A program made the translations under genes and the position numbers. DNA of 26,013 bases from CBDTYW01 sp965364735 (GTDB lineage Bacteria; Actinomycetota; Nitriliruptoria; Nitriliruptorales; Nitriliruptoraceae), in contig CBDTYW010000016.1 in NCBI GenBank assembly GCA_965364735.1, forward strand, positions 1 through 26,013, written 5' to 3'. Below are positions 1-7,329 of the stretch, one piece after another (within the stretch, counting starts at the first letter, position 1; each line of letters opens with the position of its first letter). The notes beneath the pieces are model-generated. The model made no database searches, was not told the origin of the DNA, and was given only the letters and a program-made list of their open reading frames with translations.

Positions 1-146
1 TCGCGCAGGCGGCTCGGCTGGTGCTCGCGCGCGGGGCGCTGCCGATCTACCTGCACGCAGGTGACAACGTCGCCTCAGCCCGGGTTGCGGAAGCGACGGG
101 CTTCGCTGATCAGGGCTGGTCCGTGCACGGCCTCTTCGGCCCCTGA
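1..146 (+). CDS. GNAT family N-acetyltransferase, C-terminal fragment
   Basis: Only the last 47 codons are in the window, read from base 3 and ending in TGA. The peptide carries the pattern typical of the end of a GNAT domain: a beta strand with the sequence LPIYLHAGDN, then NVASARVAEATGF (the acetyl-CoA-proximal N-x-x-S/A-x-x-x-Y/A-x-x-x-GF motif), then a closing strand after GW. Proteins of this family transfer an acetyl group from acetyl-CoA to an amine; the substrate cannot be read from this fragment. It runs convergently with the following minus-strand oxidoreductase, only 17 bases apart. The N-terminus lies outside the window. Confidence 0.7.
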   Translation, partial: AQAARLVLARGALPIYLHAGDNVASARVAEATGFADQGWSVHGLFGP

Positions 147-163
147 TGCGGCCCGCCGGCCCT

Positions 164-1507
164 TCAGCGCAGAGCCTCCATCGCCCGACGGCCCAGCTCG
201 GTGATGATCTCCGCGTGGGTCGGGAACGGCGCCATCAGCGCGGCCAGGTCATGGACGCGGCCATCGAGATGCATGGCGAGCGCAATCACCGAGCCGTACT
301 CGTCGACCCGGGCACCGACCCCCGCGAAGCCACGGATCCTGCCGTCGCCGTCGAAGAACAGGACCGCGGCGCCGGGACCCGTCCGGTCGATCGCCGGGCG
401 TGCGAGGTCCTCGTGGCTGACGGTCACACGACGGAGGCCTTCGCGCGCCGCCTCGACGCCGCTGCACCCGACCGCGTAGACCGGAGGGTGGGTGTAGACG
501 GTGCGCGGGGCGACCATCGGGTCGAACGTCGTGTCCGGTGCATGTCCGAGGAGCACGTCGGCGATGACGTCGGCCTGACGGTTCGCGGCGTGCGTCGAGG
601 AGGCGACGCCGCGGACATCGCCGAGCGACCAGAGCCAGTCGGTCCCACCCACACGGCCGGCGCCGTCGACTCTGCCGAGATCTCGGGGTGCCAGGTCGAT
701 CGCGTCCAAACCGAGGTCGGAGCGCCGCGGTTCCCTCCCGATCGCGACGAGCACGCGGTCGACGTCGTGACGGCGACCGTCCGCAGCGTGGATGCGGACG
801 CGCTCGCCACGAGGCTCGAGCCGCTTGGTGTCGAACCCGAGCTCGATCGCGACGTCGCGGTTGCGCAACGCTGCGCTGACGCGCTCACCGACGAGCGGGT
901 CCTCGTCCTCGAGCACCCGGTCGTCGCGATGGGCCAGGACGACCTCCACGCCGAAGCCCGCGAGGAGCTCGGCGGACTCGCACCCGATCGCGCCGCCCCC
1001 GATCACCGCGATCGACGCCGGCATCTCCTTGGCCGTCATCAGGTCAACGCTCGTCCACACGTCGACGCCCTCGTCCGCGACGTCAAGGGTTCGTGCCGCA
1101 GCGCCCGTCGCGATGACGACGTGATCGGCCACCACCCGGCGCTCCCCGGCGTTGCTGACGAGCGCAAGCGTGTGCGGACCTGCGATGCGGGCCCGGGCCC
1201 GCAGGACCTCGACGCCACGTGAGACGAGGTCGTCCGCGTGGTCGTCGTCGTCGAGACGGTCCACCATGTCGTGGCGTCGCGAGCGGCTCACGGCGAACGG
1301 GTACCCCGCAGCGGCATCTGCGAGGTGCACCTTCGACGGGACGCACGCGACGAACGGGCACTCTCCTCCGACGCGGCCGTCGGTGATTCCCACCACCGAC
1401 CACCCGGCGTCTGCAAGCCGTCCGGCCAGACGCTCGCCACCCGAGCCGAGGCCAACGATGGCCACGTCCACGTGGCGGACATCCAGGTCGTGCTGATCGG
1501 TTGCCAT
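164..1507 (-). CDS. FAD-dependent pyridine nucleotide-disulfide oxidoreductase (lipoamide dehydrogenase/mercuric reductase-like)
   Basis: A 447-residue protein of the usual length for group I flavoprotein disulfide reductases. It has an N-terminal FAD-binding GxGxxG (residues 19-24), a redox-active pair C50-x4-C55 in the sequence GGECPFVACVPSK, a second dinucleotide-binding motif (AVIGGGAIGCESAE) for NAD(P)H, an FAD-binding segment (WSLGDVRG), and a C-terminal dimerisation domain. The ATG at 1507 is chosen because the family fold begins directly after it; upstream in-frame sequence overlaps moeZ and is not protein-like. Unusually, the C-terminal HPTxxE active-site motif of lipoamide dehydrogenase reads FPTHAE here, so the catalytic base His is a Phe. 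The GGECP...ACVPSK subtype is known in actinobacteria but its substrate is unsettled; true lipoamide dehydrogenase activity is unlikely. It lies 118 bases downstream of moeZ on the same strand. Confidence 0.85.
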   Translation of the reverse strand: MATDQHDLDVRHVDVAIVGLGSGGERLAGRLADAGWSVVGITDGRVGGECPFVACVPSKVHLADAAAGYPFAVSRSRRHDMVDRLDDDDHADDLVSRGVEVLRARARIAGPHTLALVSNAGERRVVADHVVIATGAAARTLDVADEGVDVWTSVDLMTAKEMPASIAVIGGGAIGCESAELLAGFGVEVVLAHRDDRVLEDEDPLVGERVSAALRNRDVAIELGFDTKRLEPRGERVRIHAADGRRHDVDRVLVAIGREPRRSDLGLDAIDLAPRDLGRVDGAGRVGGTDWLWSLGDVRGVASSTHAANRQADVIADVLLGHAPDTTFDPMVAPRTVYTHPPVYAVGCSGVEAAREGLRRVTVSHEDLARPAIDRTGPGAAVLFFDGDGRIRGFAGVGARVDEYGSVIALAMHLDGRVHDLAALMAPFPTHAEIITELGRRAMEALR

Positions 1508-1625
1508 CGGCTGGGGTCCGTGCTCGCAGGGGTTTGATGCGAGGCATGCCCGAAGGCTGCTCCACGAGACGTTCTTCGCATGGGGAACCGCAGCGAACCG
1601 AGAACGAACCGGACGAACCGGCTGA

Positions 1626-2795
1626 TCAGTAGGTCGGGATCGAGTCGTCGACCTGACGTGAGTACCCGTTGATGCCCGTACGCATCGACCGGGCGGTGAA
1701 CCCGTGCTCGCGGAGCAGCTCGGTGGACTCGATCGAGCGGCGACCGGACTTGCACTGCACGACGTACTCCGCATCACGGTCGAGCTCATCGAGCCTGCCC
1801 GCGAGATCGCCCATCGGGATCAGGATCGACCCGGCGATGCGGCTGATCTCGTACTCGTGGGGCTCGCGGACATCGATCAGGACGACGTCGCCGCGGTCCT
1901 TGATCTCCTCGTACTCGCGCGGGAGGATCTCGAGGTCGCTGAAGTCGATCTCGACCTCACCGTCGTGAGCCGGCACGCCACAGAACTCCTCGTAGTCGAT
2001 GAGCTCGGTGACGGTCGGGTTCTCGCCGCACACCGGGCAGTCCGGGTCCTTGCGGACCTTGACCTTGCGCCAGCTCTGTTCAAGCGCGTCGTAGAGGCCG
2101 AGGCGTCCGATCATCGGCTCGCCGAGGCCGGTGAGGACCTTGATGCCCTCGGTCGCCTGAGCAGCACCGATCGTCCCGCAGACGATCCCGAGCACGCCAC
2201 CCTCGGCGCAGTTGGGGACCATGCCGGGAGGCGGCGGCTGCGGGAACATGCAGCGGTAGCACGGGCCCTCCTCGGCGTAGAAGACCGCGAGCTGGCCCTC
2301 GAACCGGAAGATCGAGCCGTAGATGTTCGGCTTGCCGAGCAGGACGCACGCGTCGTTGACGAGGTAGCGCGTCGGGAAGTTGTCCGTCCCGTCGATCACC
2401 ATGTCGTAGCCGGCGATGATCTCCAGCGCGTTCTCGGAGGTGAGGAACGTCTCGTGGGTGATGACCGTCGTGTTCGGGTTGAGCTCCTTCACCGCCTGCT
2501 CGGCAGACTTCACCTTCGACACCCCGATGTTGGACGTCGTGTGGATGATCTGACGCTGCAGGTTCGACGCGTCGACGGTGTCGTTGTCCACGATGCCGAT
2601 GGTGCCGACGCCGGCAGCGGCGAGGTAGAGCAGAACGGGTGAGCCGAGCCCCCCGGTGCCGACGACGAGGACCTTCGAGGCCTTGAGCCGTTCCTGCGCT
2701 GCCATGCCGACCTCGGGGATGATGAGGTGACGGCTGTAGCGGGCGATCTCGTCCTTGGTGAGCGGCTCACGGCGCTCGACGACGGGGATGGGCAT
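1626..2795 (-). CDS. moeZ: Adenylyltransferase/sulfurtransferase MoeZ (MoeB-rhodanese fusion)
   Basis: A 389-residue two-domain protein. Residues 1-260 are an E1-like/MoeB/ThiF domain: the nucleotide-binding GTGGLGS (46-52), the DNFPTR segment (138-143), and two Cys pairs that bind structural zinc (C179/C182 and C253/C256). Residues 285-389 are a rhodanese domain with active-site loop CKSGRRS (Cys348). In actinobacteria this fusion activates the C-terminal glycine of small ubiquitin-like sulfur carriers (MoaD for molybdopterin, CysO for cysteine) by adenylation and then delivers sulfur from its rhodanese cysteine. The ATG at 2795 has GAAGG about 8 bases upstream. No sulfur-carrier gene is adjacent, so the partner must be elsewhere. 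Its position some kilobases from suf genes on the same strand fits a sulfur-transfer neighbourhood, but separate promoters are likely. Cytoplasmic. Confidence 0.93.
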   Translation of the reverse strand: MPIPVVERREPLTKDEIARYSRHLIIPEVGMAAQERLKASKVLVVGTGGLGSPVLLYLAAAGVGTIGIVDNDTVDASNLQRQIIHTTSNIGVSKVKSAEQAVKELNPNTTVITHETFLTSENALEIIAGYDMVIDGTDNFPTRYLVNDACVLLGKPNIYGSIFRFEGQLAVFYAEEGPCYRCMFPQPPPPGMVPNCAEGGVLGIVCGTIGAAQATEGIKVLTGLGEPMIGRLGLYDALEQSWRKVKVRKDPDCPVCGENPTVTELIDYEEFCGVPAHDGEVEIDFSDLEILPREYEEIKDRGDVVLIDVREPHEYEISRIAGSILIPMGDLAGRLDELDRDAEYVVQCKSGRRSIESTELLREHGFTARSMRTGINGYSRQVDDSIPTY

Positions 2796-2934
2796 GACAT
2801 GGCCTTCAACGGGTTGGCGGCATCAACCACGCGGTGCGTGGTCGTCGCGTCACCAGTGGAACGTAGCCGCGCAGGATTTTCGTCCCGATGCCGTGGCAAC
2901 GGTGCGATCCTCTCATCCCGGGCCCGACGTTCGC

Positions 2935-3132
2935 TCAGAGCCAGGCTGCGGGATCGTCCAGGTCGAGCGCGCCGACGATGCCGTCGCCGTCGAGGTCCGC
3001 CGCGCCCCAGACGCCAGTTCCGGGAGGCGGCAGGCCGTCGGCGCGTTCCGGATGGAACGTGTCCTCGGGCAGACCCTCACAGCCATCACCGGCCGAGGCC
3101 CCGCAGGCCGGGCAGTCGAGATCGTGTTCCAT
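2935..3132 (-). CDS. Small unknown protein with CxxC zinc-binding-like start and EF-hand-like end
   Basis: A 65-residue protein not assignable to a named family. The ATG at 3132 is favoured over an in-frame one 8 codons upstream because CGGAG sits 8 bases before it. The N-terminus holds DCPACGASAGDGC, where three cysteines (CxxC plus a third Cys) could bind zinc as in the short CPxC heads of actinobacterial small proteins. The C-terminus holds DLDGDGIVGALDL, which resembles a calcium-binding EF-hand or dockerin loop (D-x-D-x-D-G) followed by a Trp. It is upstream of moeZ on the same strand with a 139-base gap, so co-transcription is possible but not shown. It is divergent from the PRC-barrel cassette. 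Reality as a gene is supported by RBS, acidic composition and motifs, not by homology. Confidence 0.5.
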   Translation of the reverse strand: MEHDLDCPACGASAGDGCEGLPEDTFHPERADGLPPPGTGVWGAADLDGDGIVGALDLDDPAAWL

Positions 3133-3292
3133 GGTGTGGCTCCGAACGTCGTTCACGAGCCCCGTCGGCCGATTCGACAGCCGGCACAGGAAACAGCCCG
3201 CTTTCCGATGCGCTCATGGGGCACACTCCCGGTGACACGCTCGCCGGGATGTGCGAACGTGCAAGGACGGCGGCACGAGGCGAGGAGCCTTC

Positions 3293-3415
3293 ATGGACTG
3301 GTGGCAGTGGTTGATCGTGGCGATCGTGATCATCGGTCTGCTCGTGGCTGGCTTCGCGATGCTCCAGGCACGTCGCCGCCATGGCGGCGTCAAGACCACC
3401 AAGCGAGGCACGTGA
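3293..3415 (+). CDS. 40-residue single-pass membrane protein
   Basis: The reading frame begins at an ATG preceded by GAGGAG at ideal spacing and ends in TGA that overlaps the ATG of the next gene (TGATG), which signals translational coupling. The peptide begins MDWWQW, continues with a hydrophobic stretch of about 18 residues rich in Ile, Val, Leu and Ala (residues 7-24), and ends in a basic tail (ARRRH, KTTKR). This is an Nin-Cout or Nout-Cin single helix with a positively charged cytosolic tail, most simply with the C-terminus inside. Function is unknown. Its coupling to two PRC-barrel proteins suggests it could tether or localise them at the membrane; that is inference. Confidence 0.65.
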   Translation: MDWWQWLIVAIVIIGLLVAGFAMLQARRRHGGVKTTKRGT

Positions 3416-3996
3416 TGACCACCCTCGACGGCAGGCTGGTCCGCGCGGCAGACCTCGTCACCCGACCGGTGGTGACCATCGCTGGCGAGGACGTCGCCCA
3501 GATCAAGGACGTCGTCTACGACGCCGGATCGGGTGAGGTCGTCGCATTCACCCTCGCGGGCCGGGGCATGTTCGCCGGCCCGAAGCACGAGATCCTGCTG
3601 TGGGAGGGCGTCCACGGCGTCGGCCCGGACGCCGTCATCGTCCCGGACGTCGCATCGCTGGTCGCACGCGAGCAGCTCGACGAGCGCAGCATCGACCAAC
3701 GCGACGTGATCGGAGCCCGCGTCATCACCGACGACGGCCGCGACCTCGGCGTGGTCACCGACCTCATCATCGACGTGCGGTCCGTCGTCGCCGATGCCGT
3801 GGGGTATGCGCTCTCACCGTCGGAGTCGTTCCGCGACAGCGGGAGCGAGATCCTGCTGCCGCTGCCCGACACCCTTGCGGTCTCCGGCGACAACCTGGTC
3901 GTGCCCCACGAGGCCATCGAGTACGTCCGCAACGACCTCGCCGGCTTCGGCGCAGCGGTCGAGCAGTTCCGTTCGACGCTCGGAGGCAGATCATGA
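3415..3996 (+). CDS. PRC-barrel domain protein (two barrels)
   Basis: A 193-residue protein starting at the ATG that overlaps the stop of the 40-residue membrane protein. It contains two PRC-barrel-like units, roughly residues 7-70 and 98-175. Each shows the family pattern of a short strand, a D/E-x-x-Q/G-I/L-x-D-V-V segment, then V-V-A-F/Y strands (QIKDVVYDAGSGEVVAFTL; LGVVTDLIIDVRSVVADAV). PRC-barrels occur in the photosynthetic reaction centre H subunit and in RimM, and act as interaction modules. In non-photosynthetic bacteria such proteins are usually uncharacterised or stress related. It overlaps the next PRC-barrel gene by four bases (ATGA), so the three genes form one unit. Confidence 0.8.
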   Translation: MTTLDGRLVRAADLVTRPVVTIAGEDVAQIKDVVYDAGSGEVVAFTLAGRGMFAGPKHEILLWEGVHGVGPDAVIVPDVASLVAREQLDERSIDQRDVIGARVITDDGRDLGVVTDLIIDVRSVVADAVGYALSPSESFRDSGSEILLPLPDTLAVSGDNLVVPHEAIEYVRNDLAGFGAAVEQFRSTLGGRS

Positions 3997-4439
3997 TGCG
4001 CTTCAGCGAAGTCCGTCACCGCGACGTCGTCGCCATCGACTCCGCCGAGACCATCGGCCGCGTCGAGGCGCTGCTCGTGGACCCAGAGTCCAGGACGATC
4101 GCCGCGATCCACGTCAGCAAGGTCGGCCGTGGCAACGCTGACTGGATCTCCTGGGACGATCTGAAGGCGTTCGGTCAGGACGCCGTCACGATCGGGTCCG
4201 CCGACCTGCTCCGCATGGAGCAGGGTGAGCGCGAGGCGGGCCTGAAGAAGATCAGCAACGTGCTCGGCAAGCGCGTGCTCGACGATGCCGGCTTCGCGCA
4301 GGGAGAGGTCAAGGACGTCGAGTTCGATCCGAAGACGGGCGCCATCACCACCATCATCACCGCCCGCACCCAGATCTCCGGTGACCGCCTGCGCGGAGTC
4401 GGCAGCTGGGCCGTGGTCGTCACGCACGAGCAGGACTGA
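3993..4439 (+). CDS. PRC-barrel domain protein
   Basis: A 148-residue protein whose ATG (followed by a second ATG) overlaps the previous stop. GGAGG lies about 6 bases upstream. Residues 1-65 and about 90-145 each look like a PRC-barrel half: IGRVEALLVDPESRTIAAIHV, and QGEVKDVEFDPKTGAITTII. The sequence resembles the preceding gene in pattern, so the pair probably arose by duplication. Third member of the membrane protein/PRC/PRC cassette. It converges on the PemK-like gene with only 7 bases between the stops. No enzymatic residues are evident; a scaffold or interaction role is the safest reading. Confidence 0.78.
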   Translation: MMRFSEVRHRDVVAIDSAETIGRVEALLVDPESRTIAAIHVSKVGRGNADWISWDDLKAFGQDAVTIGSADLLRMEQGEREAGLKKISNVLGKRVLDDAGFAQGEVKDVEFDPKTGAITTIITARTQISGDRLRGVGSWAVVVTHEQD

Positions 4440-4446
4440 GCCAAGA

Positions 4447-4971
4447 TCAGGCGCCGAGACCCAGGGCGTCCTCGATCCGGGCCCGGCGTGCAGCCCTGAT
4501 CGCCGCGAGCGCCGCGGCGACCGGCATGACCTCGGGCTCGGGGATGCAGTCGATCATGTCCCGCCCAGCAGTCCGGCGTCGCTCCGATCGTGGCGTCGGC
4601 CGACGGCGGTCGACGGCGGACCGGTCGACCGTTCCCGCCGAGATCATCCGGTCGATCTCTGCCAGCACTTCCTGTCCGACGGAGGTGAGGCGGTGCGCCG
4701 GCAGCGACGACGTCGCGATCTCCACGAGATGATCGAACGCGAACGCACGGCGGCAGTCACCCGGTACTGCGACGCAGAGGTCTCTGCCCGCCCGCTGCTT
4801 CGTGCTGATCGGGAGCGCCACGACGGTTCCCGCCCGGACCTCCACGATCACGACAGGTCGTGACTTGGCGACATGCCCGACCGGGCTGTGCGTCGTCGGC
4901 CGCACCTCAGCGCGCACGACGTCGCCCACCTCATGCGTCCTCCGGCCACCCTTGTGCTCGCTGATGCTCAT
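4447..4971 (-). CDS. PemK/MazF-fold family protein, orphan
   Basis: A 174-residue protein. I take the ATG at 4971 rather than a TTG 7 codons upstream because GAGGGG is placed about 6 bases before it. Residues 14-60 follow the start of PemK/MazF toxins: a GD-V-V-R strand, then a loop with KSRPVVIV (36-43) matching the RPV-hhV signature, then VVALPIST matching the next beta strand. MazF-type toxins are single-strand RNA endonucleases. About 80 C-terminal residues are extra, and include an Arg-rich stretch and an Ala/Arg-rich helix (AALAAIRAARRAR). No antitoxin-sized gene is next to it: the neighbours are a convergent PRC-barrel gene and the end of the suf operon. It may be an orphan toxin, a domesticated RNA-binding protein, or merely share the SH3-like barrel. 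Confidence 0.5.
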   Translation of the reverse strand: MSISEHKGGRRTHEVGDVVRAEVRPTTHSPVGHVAKSRPVVIVEVRAGTVVALPISTKQRAGRDLCVAVPGDCRRAFAFDHLVEIATSSLPAHRLTSVGQEVLAEIDRMISAGTVDRSAVDRRRPTPRSERRRTAGRDMIDCIPEPEVMPVAAALAAIRAARRARIEDALGLGA

Positions 4972-4993
4972 CGCCGTCCCCTCGTCCGTCAAT

Positions 4994-5025
4994 CCCCGAG
5001 GCCGTCGCGTCTGCGACGACCGGGG
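4994..5025 (-). terminator. Candidate hairpin terminator after the suf operon
   Basis: On the minus strand, 43 bases past the sufT-like stop, CCCCG (5025-5021) pairs with CGGGG (4998-4994) around an inner GTCGC/GCGAC stem (5017-5013 with 5008-5004). No T-run follows, so it would be a GC-type or Rho-assisted end. It could also be a structure in the leader of the PemK-like gene. Confidence 0.3.
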
Positions 5026-5067
5026 ACCAGCGTGCGGGGAGGTGGGACATCGACGCCCGAGGCTGGC

Positions 5068-5559
5068 TCAGACGTTCATGCCCAGGGCACGCATCTCCTC
5101 ACGGACCCAGTCAGCGATGAACGCGGTGGACCACGGCGGGGAGAAGGTGAACTCGACGTCGACCTCTTCGACGCCGGGCATGGCGCCGATGACCACCGAG
5201 CACTGCTGGTGGATGACCTCGGTGAGCGGGCAGCCCATGGACGTCAGGGTCATCAGCACGTGGACGCCGTGGTCCTCGTTCTTGGTCACGTCGTAGACGA
5301 GCCCGAGATCGACGATGTTGTAGCCGATCTCGGGGTCGATGACGGCCTTCAGGGCCATCTTGAGATCATCCTTGTGCGGCATCCCGTCGTCCTCGAGCGC
5401 GAGGTCCGAGAACGGGCCGGAGCGCTTGGGCTCCTGGTCCGCCGGGTGCAGGTCGACCGCGTGCTCGTGCGCGCTGTGGTCGTGACCGGCGTGGCCGTGA
5501 CCGGCGTGGTCGTCGGTGGCCTGGCCGGCCATCGGGAGGGAGGTGTCGGTGGAGTCCAT
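5068..5559 (-). CDS. sufT: SufT/DUF59 (MIP18-like) iron-sulfur cluster assembly factor with His-rich N-terminus
   Basis: A 163-residue protein and last gene of the suf operon. Residues 64-163 are a DUF59/MIP18 domain: the DPE motif (75-77), NIVDLGLVY, LTLTSMGCPL with the conserved Cys110, and a C-terminal PPW-x6-W. SufT-type proteins help deliver or mature iron-sulfur clusters on client proteins. The N-terminal 60 residues are an added region: eight histidines lie between positions 18 and 38 (HGHAGHDHSAHEHAVDLH), alternating with Gly, Ala and Asp, a likely metal-binding tail. The ATG at 5559 is the first in this frame after the sufU stop; the RBS is weak (GAGACC). Expression probably depends on read-through from sufU, 41 bases upstream. 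Confidence 0.88.
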   Translation of the reverse strand: MDSTDTSLPMAGQATDDHAGHGHAGHDHSAHEHAVDLHPADQEPKRSGPFSDLALEDDGMPHKDDLKMALKAVIDPEIGYNIVDLGLVYDVTKNEDHGVHVLMTLTSMGCPLTEVIHQQCSVVIGAMPGVEEVDVEFTFSPPWSTAFIADWVREEMRALGMNV

Positions 5560-5576
5560 GGTGGTCTCGTTCGTTC

Positions 5577-5604
5577 GGTGACGGGTCAGCGGGTGACGGG
5601 TCAG
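5577..5604. repeat. 13-bp direct repeat at the sufU stop
   Basis: GGTGACGGGTCAG occurs at 5577-5589 and again at 5592-5604 (period 15). Each copy carries a TGA on the minus strand in the sufU frame, so sufU ends in two in-frame stops 15 bases apart. Likely a small tandem duplication in the spacer between sufU and sufT. Confidence 0.7.
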
Positions 5605-6062
5605 TTCTCGTGGGTGACTGCGTGCTCGTGGGCACCCTGCTCGTAGGTCTGGATGGCGTCCTTCAGGGCCATCCATCCGAGGAGGGCGCACTTGACGCGG
5701 ACGGGGAACTTCGCGACGCCCTGGAATGCGATCCCGTCGCCGAGGTCTTCCTCACGCGACGGAGCATCCCCGTGCATCATCAGGCGGAACTGCTCAGCGA
5801 GGTCCGTGACGTCGTCGAGCTTGCGGCCCGTCACCGCGAGCGTCATCGCGGAGGCGGAGGCCTGCGAGATCGAGCACCCCTCACCATCGAAGACGACGGC
5901 GTCGAGGTTGCCGTCGGCGACCCGGATCCGCAGGTCCATCTCGTCACCGCACAGCGGGTTCGAGTGGTGGACGTGGACATCCTCGTTCTCCAGCTCAGGA
6001 GCCCGGTTCTTGGGCTTCTTGTAGTGGTCGAGGATGATCTCCTGGTAGAGATCTTCGAACAT
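5601..6062 (-). CDS. sufU: SufU zinc-dependent sulfurtransferase/scaffold protein
   Basis: A 153-residue IscU-like protein. The conserved ligands are all present: Cys38 and Asp40 in NPLCGDE, Cys63 in GEGCSISQASAS, and Cys125 in VRVKCALLGW. The spacing between the second and third cysteines is long, as in SufU rather than IscU. SufU accepts persulfide sulfur from SufS through zinc-ligand exchange and passes it to the SufBCD complex. The ATG at 6062 has AGGAG 7 bases upstream, inside the 14-base gap after sufS. The C-terminus ends in a short His/Glu tail (HEHAVTHEN), echoing the His-rich start of the next protein. Cytoplasmic. Confidence 0.95.
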   Translation of the reverse strand: MFEDLYQEIILDHYKKPKNRAPELENEDVHVHHSNPLCGDEMDLRIRVADGNLDAVVFDGEGCSISQASASAMTLAVTGRKLDDVTDLAEQFRLMMHGDAPSREEDLGDGIAFQGVAKFPVRVKCALLGWMALKDAIQTYEQGAHEHAVTHEN

Positions 6063-6076
6063 CGTGATGCTCCTGC

Positions 6077-7318
6077 TCAGCGAGCGAAGAAGGTCTGGGC
6101 CTTGCGGATGCCGTCGACGAGCGGGGGGATGTCGTCGACGTCGTTGTAGACGTAGAGGCTCGCGCGAGCCGTCGACCCGACGCCGAGGCAGCGCATCAAC
6201 GGCTTGGCACAATGGTGGCCGACGCGGATGCACACGCCGAACTGGTCGAGCATCGCCCCGATGTCGTGCGGGTGAACGCCGTCGACCGCGAACGACAGGG
6301 TGCCACCGCGGTGCTGCGGGTCCTGCGGGCCGTGGACGGTGACGCCGTCGATCTCGCCGAGCGCTGCGAGGAAGTGCCCCGTGAGCTCGATCTCATGCTG
6401 ACGGATCGCGTCCATGCCGAGGGTCTCGAGCGCCTCGATGGCCGCGGTGAGGCCAGCGGCCTCGGCGATCATCGGGGTTCCGGCCTCGAACTTGTGCGGG
6501 ATGTCGTTCCAGGTGGTCCGCGCGATCGAGACCTCACGGATCATCTCGCCACCGGCGAGGAAGGGCGGCATCTTCTCGAGCAGCTCCGGCTTCGCGACGA
6601 GCGCGCCGATGCCGGTGGGCCCGAGCATCTTGTGGCCGGAGAACACGATCGCGTCCACGTCGAGCGCGCGGAAGTCGACCGACATGTGCGGCACCGACTG
6701 ACAGGTGTCCGCCAGGACGACACAGTCCGGGTTGGCTGCCTTCGCCTGGGCGGAGAGCGCGGCGACGTCGTTGATCGTCCCGAGCACGTTCGAGGCGTGG
6801 GTGACACCGAAGAACTTCACCTTGCCGTCCGCGATCAGCTCCGCGAACGCCTCGAGGTCCAGGAGCCCCTCACCGGTGACCGGCACGACGCGGAACTCGA
6901 TGCCGAGGTCCGTGCACGCGTACTGGTACGGCACGAAGTTCGCGTGGTGCTCCATCTCGGTGACGAGGACGGCATCGCCCGGCCCGAGGAACCGTCGCAC
7001 GAACGAGTAGGCGACGATGTTCGTCGCCTCCGTCGCGTTCTTGGTGAACACCACGCCACGCTCGTCGGCGTTGAGGAACGACGCGACCTTGCGGCGCGCG
7101 CCCTCGTAGAGATCCGTGGCTTCCTCGGCGAGCTGGTAGACGCCGCGGTGGACGTTCGAGCGCGAGCGCTCGTAGTAGCCCGCCATGGCGGCCAGCACGG
7201 AGTCCGGGGTCTGCGAGGACGCACCCGAATCCAGGAAGACGAGCCGTCCGCCGTTGCGCGCGGGGCGCTGGAGCGTGGGGAACTGCTCCCGCAACGCGAC
7301 GGGGTCGAAGGTCGTCAC
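6077..7318 (-). CDS. sufS: SufS-type group II cysteine desulfurase
   Basis: A 413-residue PLP enzyme that removes sulfur from L-cysteine to form alanine and an enzyme-bound persulfide. The PLP-binding Lys230 lies in SGHKMLGPTG; HASNVLG (174-180) and the DTCQSVPHM segment match the cofactor pocket; the catalytic Cys370 lies in RVGHHCAKPLM, the group II type. The start is GTG at 7318, 11 bases after the sufC stop; no good Shine-Dalgarno is seen, consistent with translational coupling. The length and both active residues are intact. It works with the adjacent SufU and the SufBCD scaffold. Confidence 0.96.
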   Translation of the reverse strand: MTTFDPVALREQFPTLQRPARNGGRLVFLDSGASSQTPDSVLAAMAGYYERSRSNVHRGVYQLAEEATDLYEGARRKVASFLNADERGVVFTKNATEATNIVAYSFVRRFLGPGDAVLVTEMEHHANFVPYQYACTDLGIEFRVVPVTGEGLLDLEAFAELIADGKVKFFGVTHASNVLGTINDVAALSAQAKAANPDCVVLADTCQSVPHMSVDFRALDVDAIVFSGHKMLGPTGIGALVAKPELLEKMPPFLAGGEMIREVSIARTTWNDIPHKFEAGTPMIAEAAGLTAAIEALETLGMDAIRQHEIELTGHFLAALGEIDGVTVHGPQDPQHRGGTLSFAVDGVHPHDIGAMLDQFGVCIRVGHHCAKPLMRCLGVGSTARASLYVYNDVDDIPPLVDGIRKAQTFFAR

Positions 7319-7329
7319 GGTCGCGGAGT

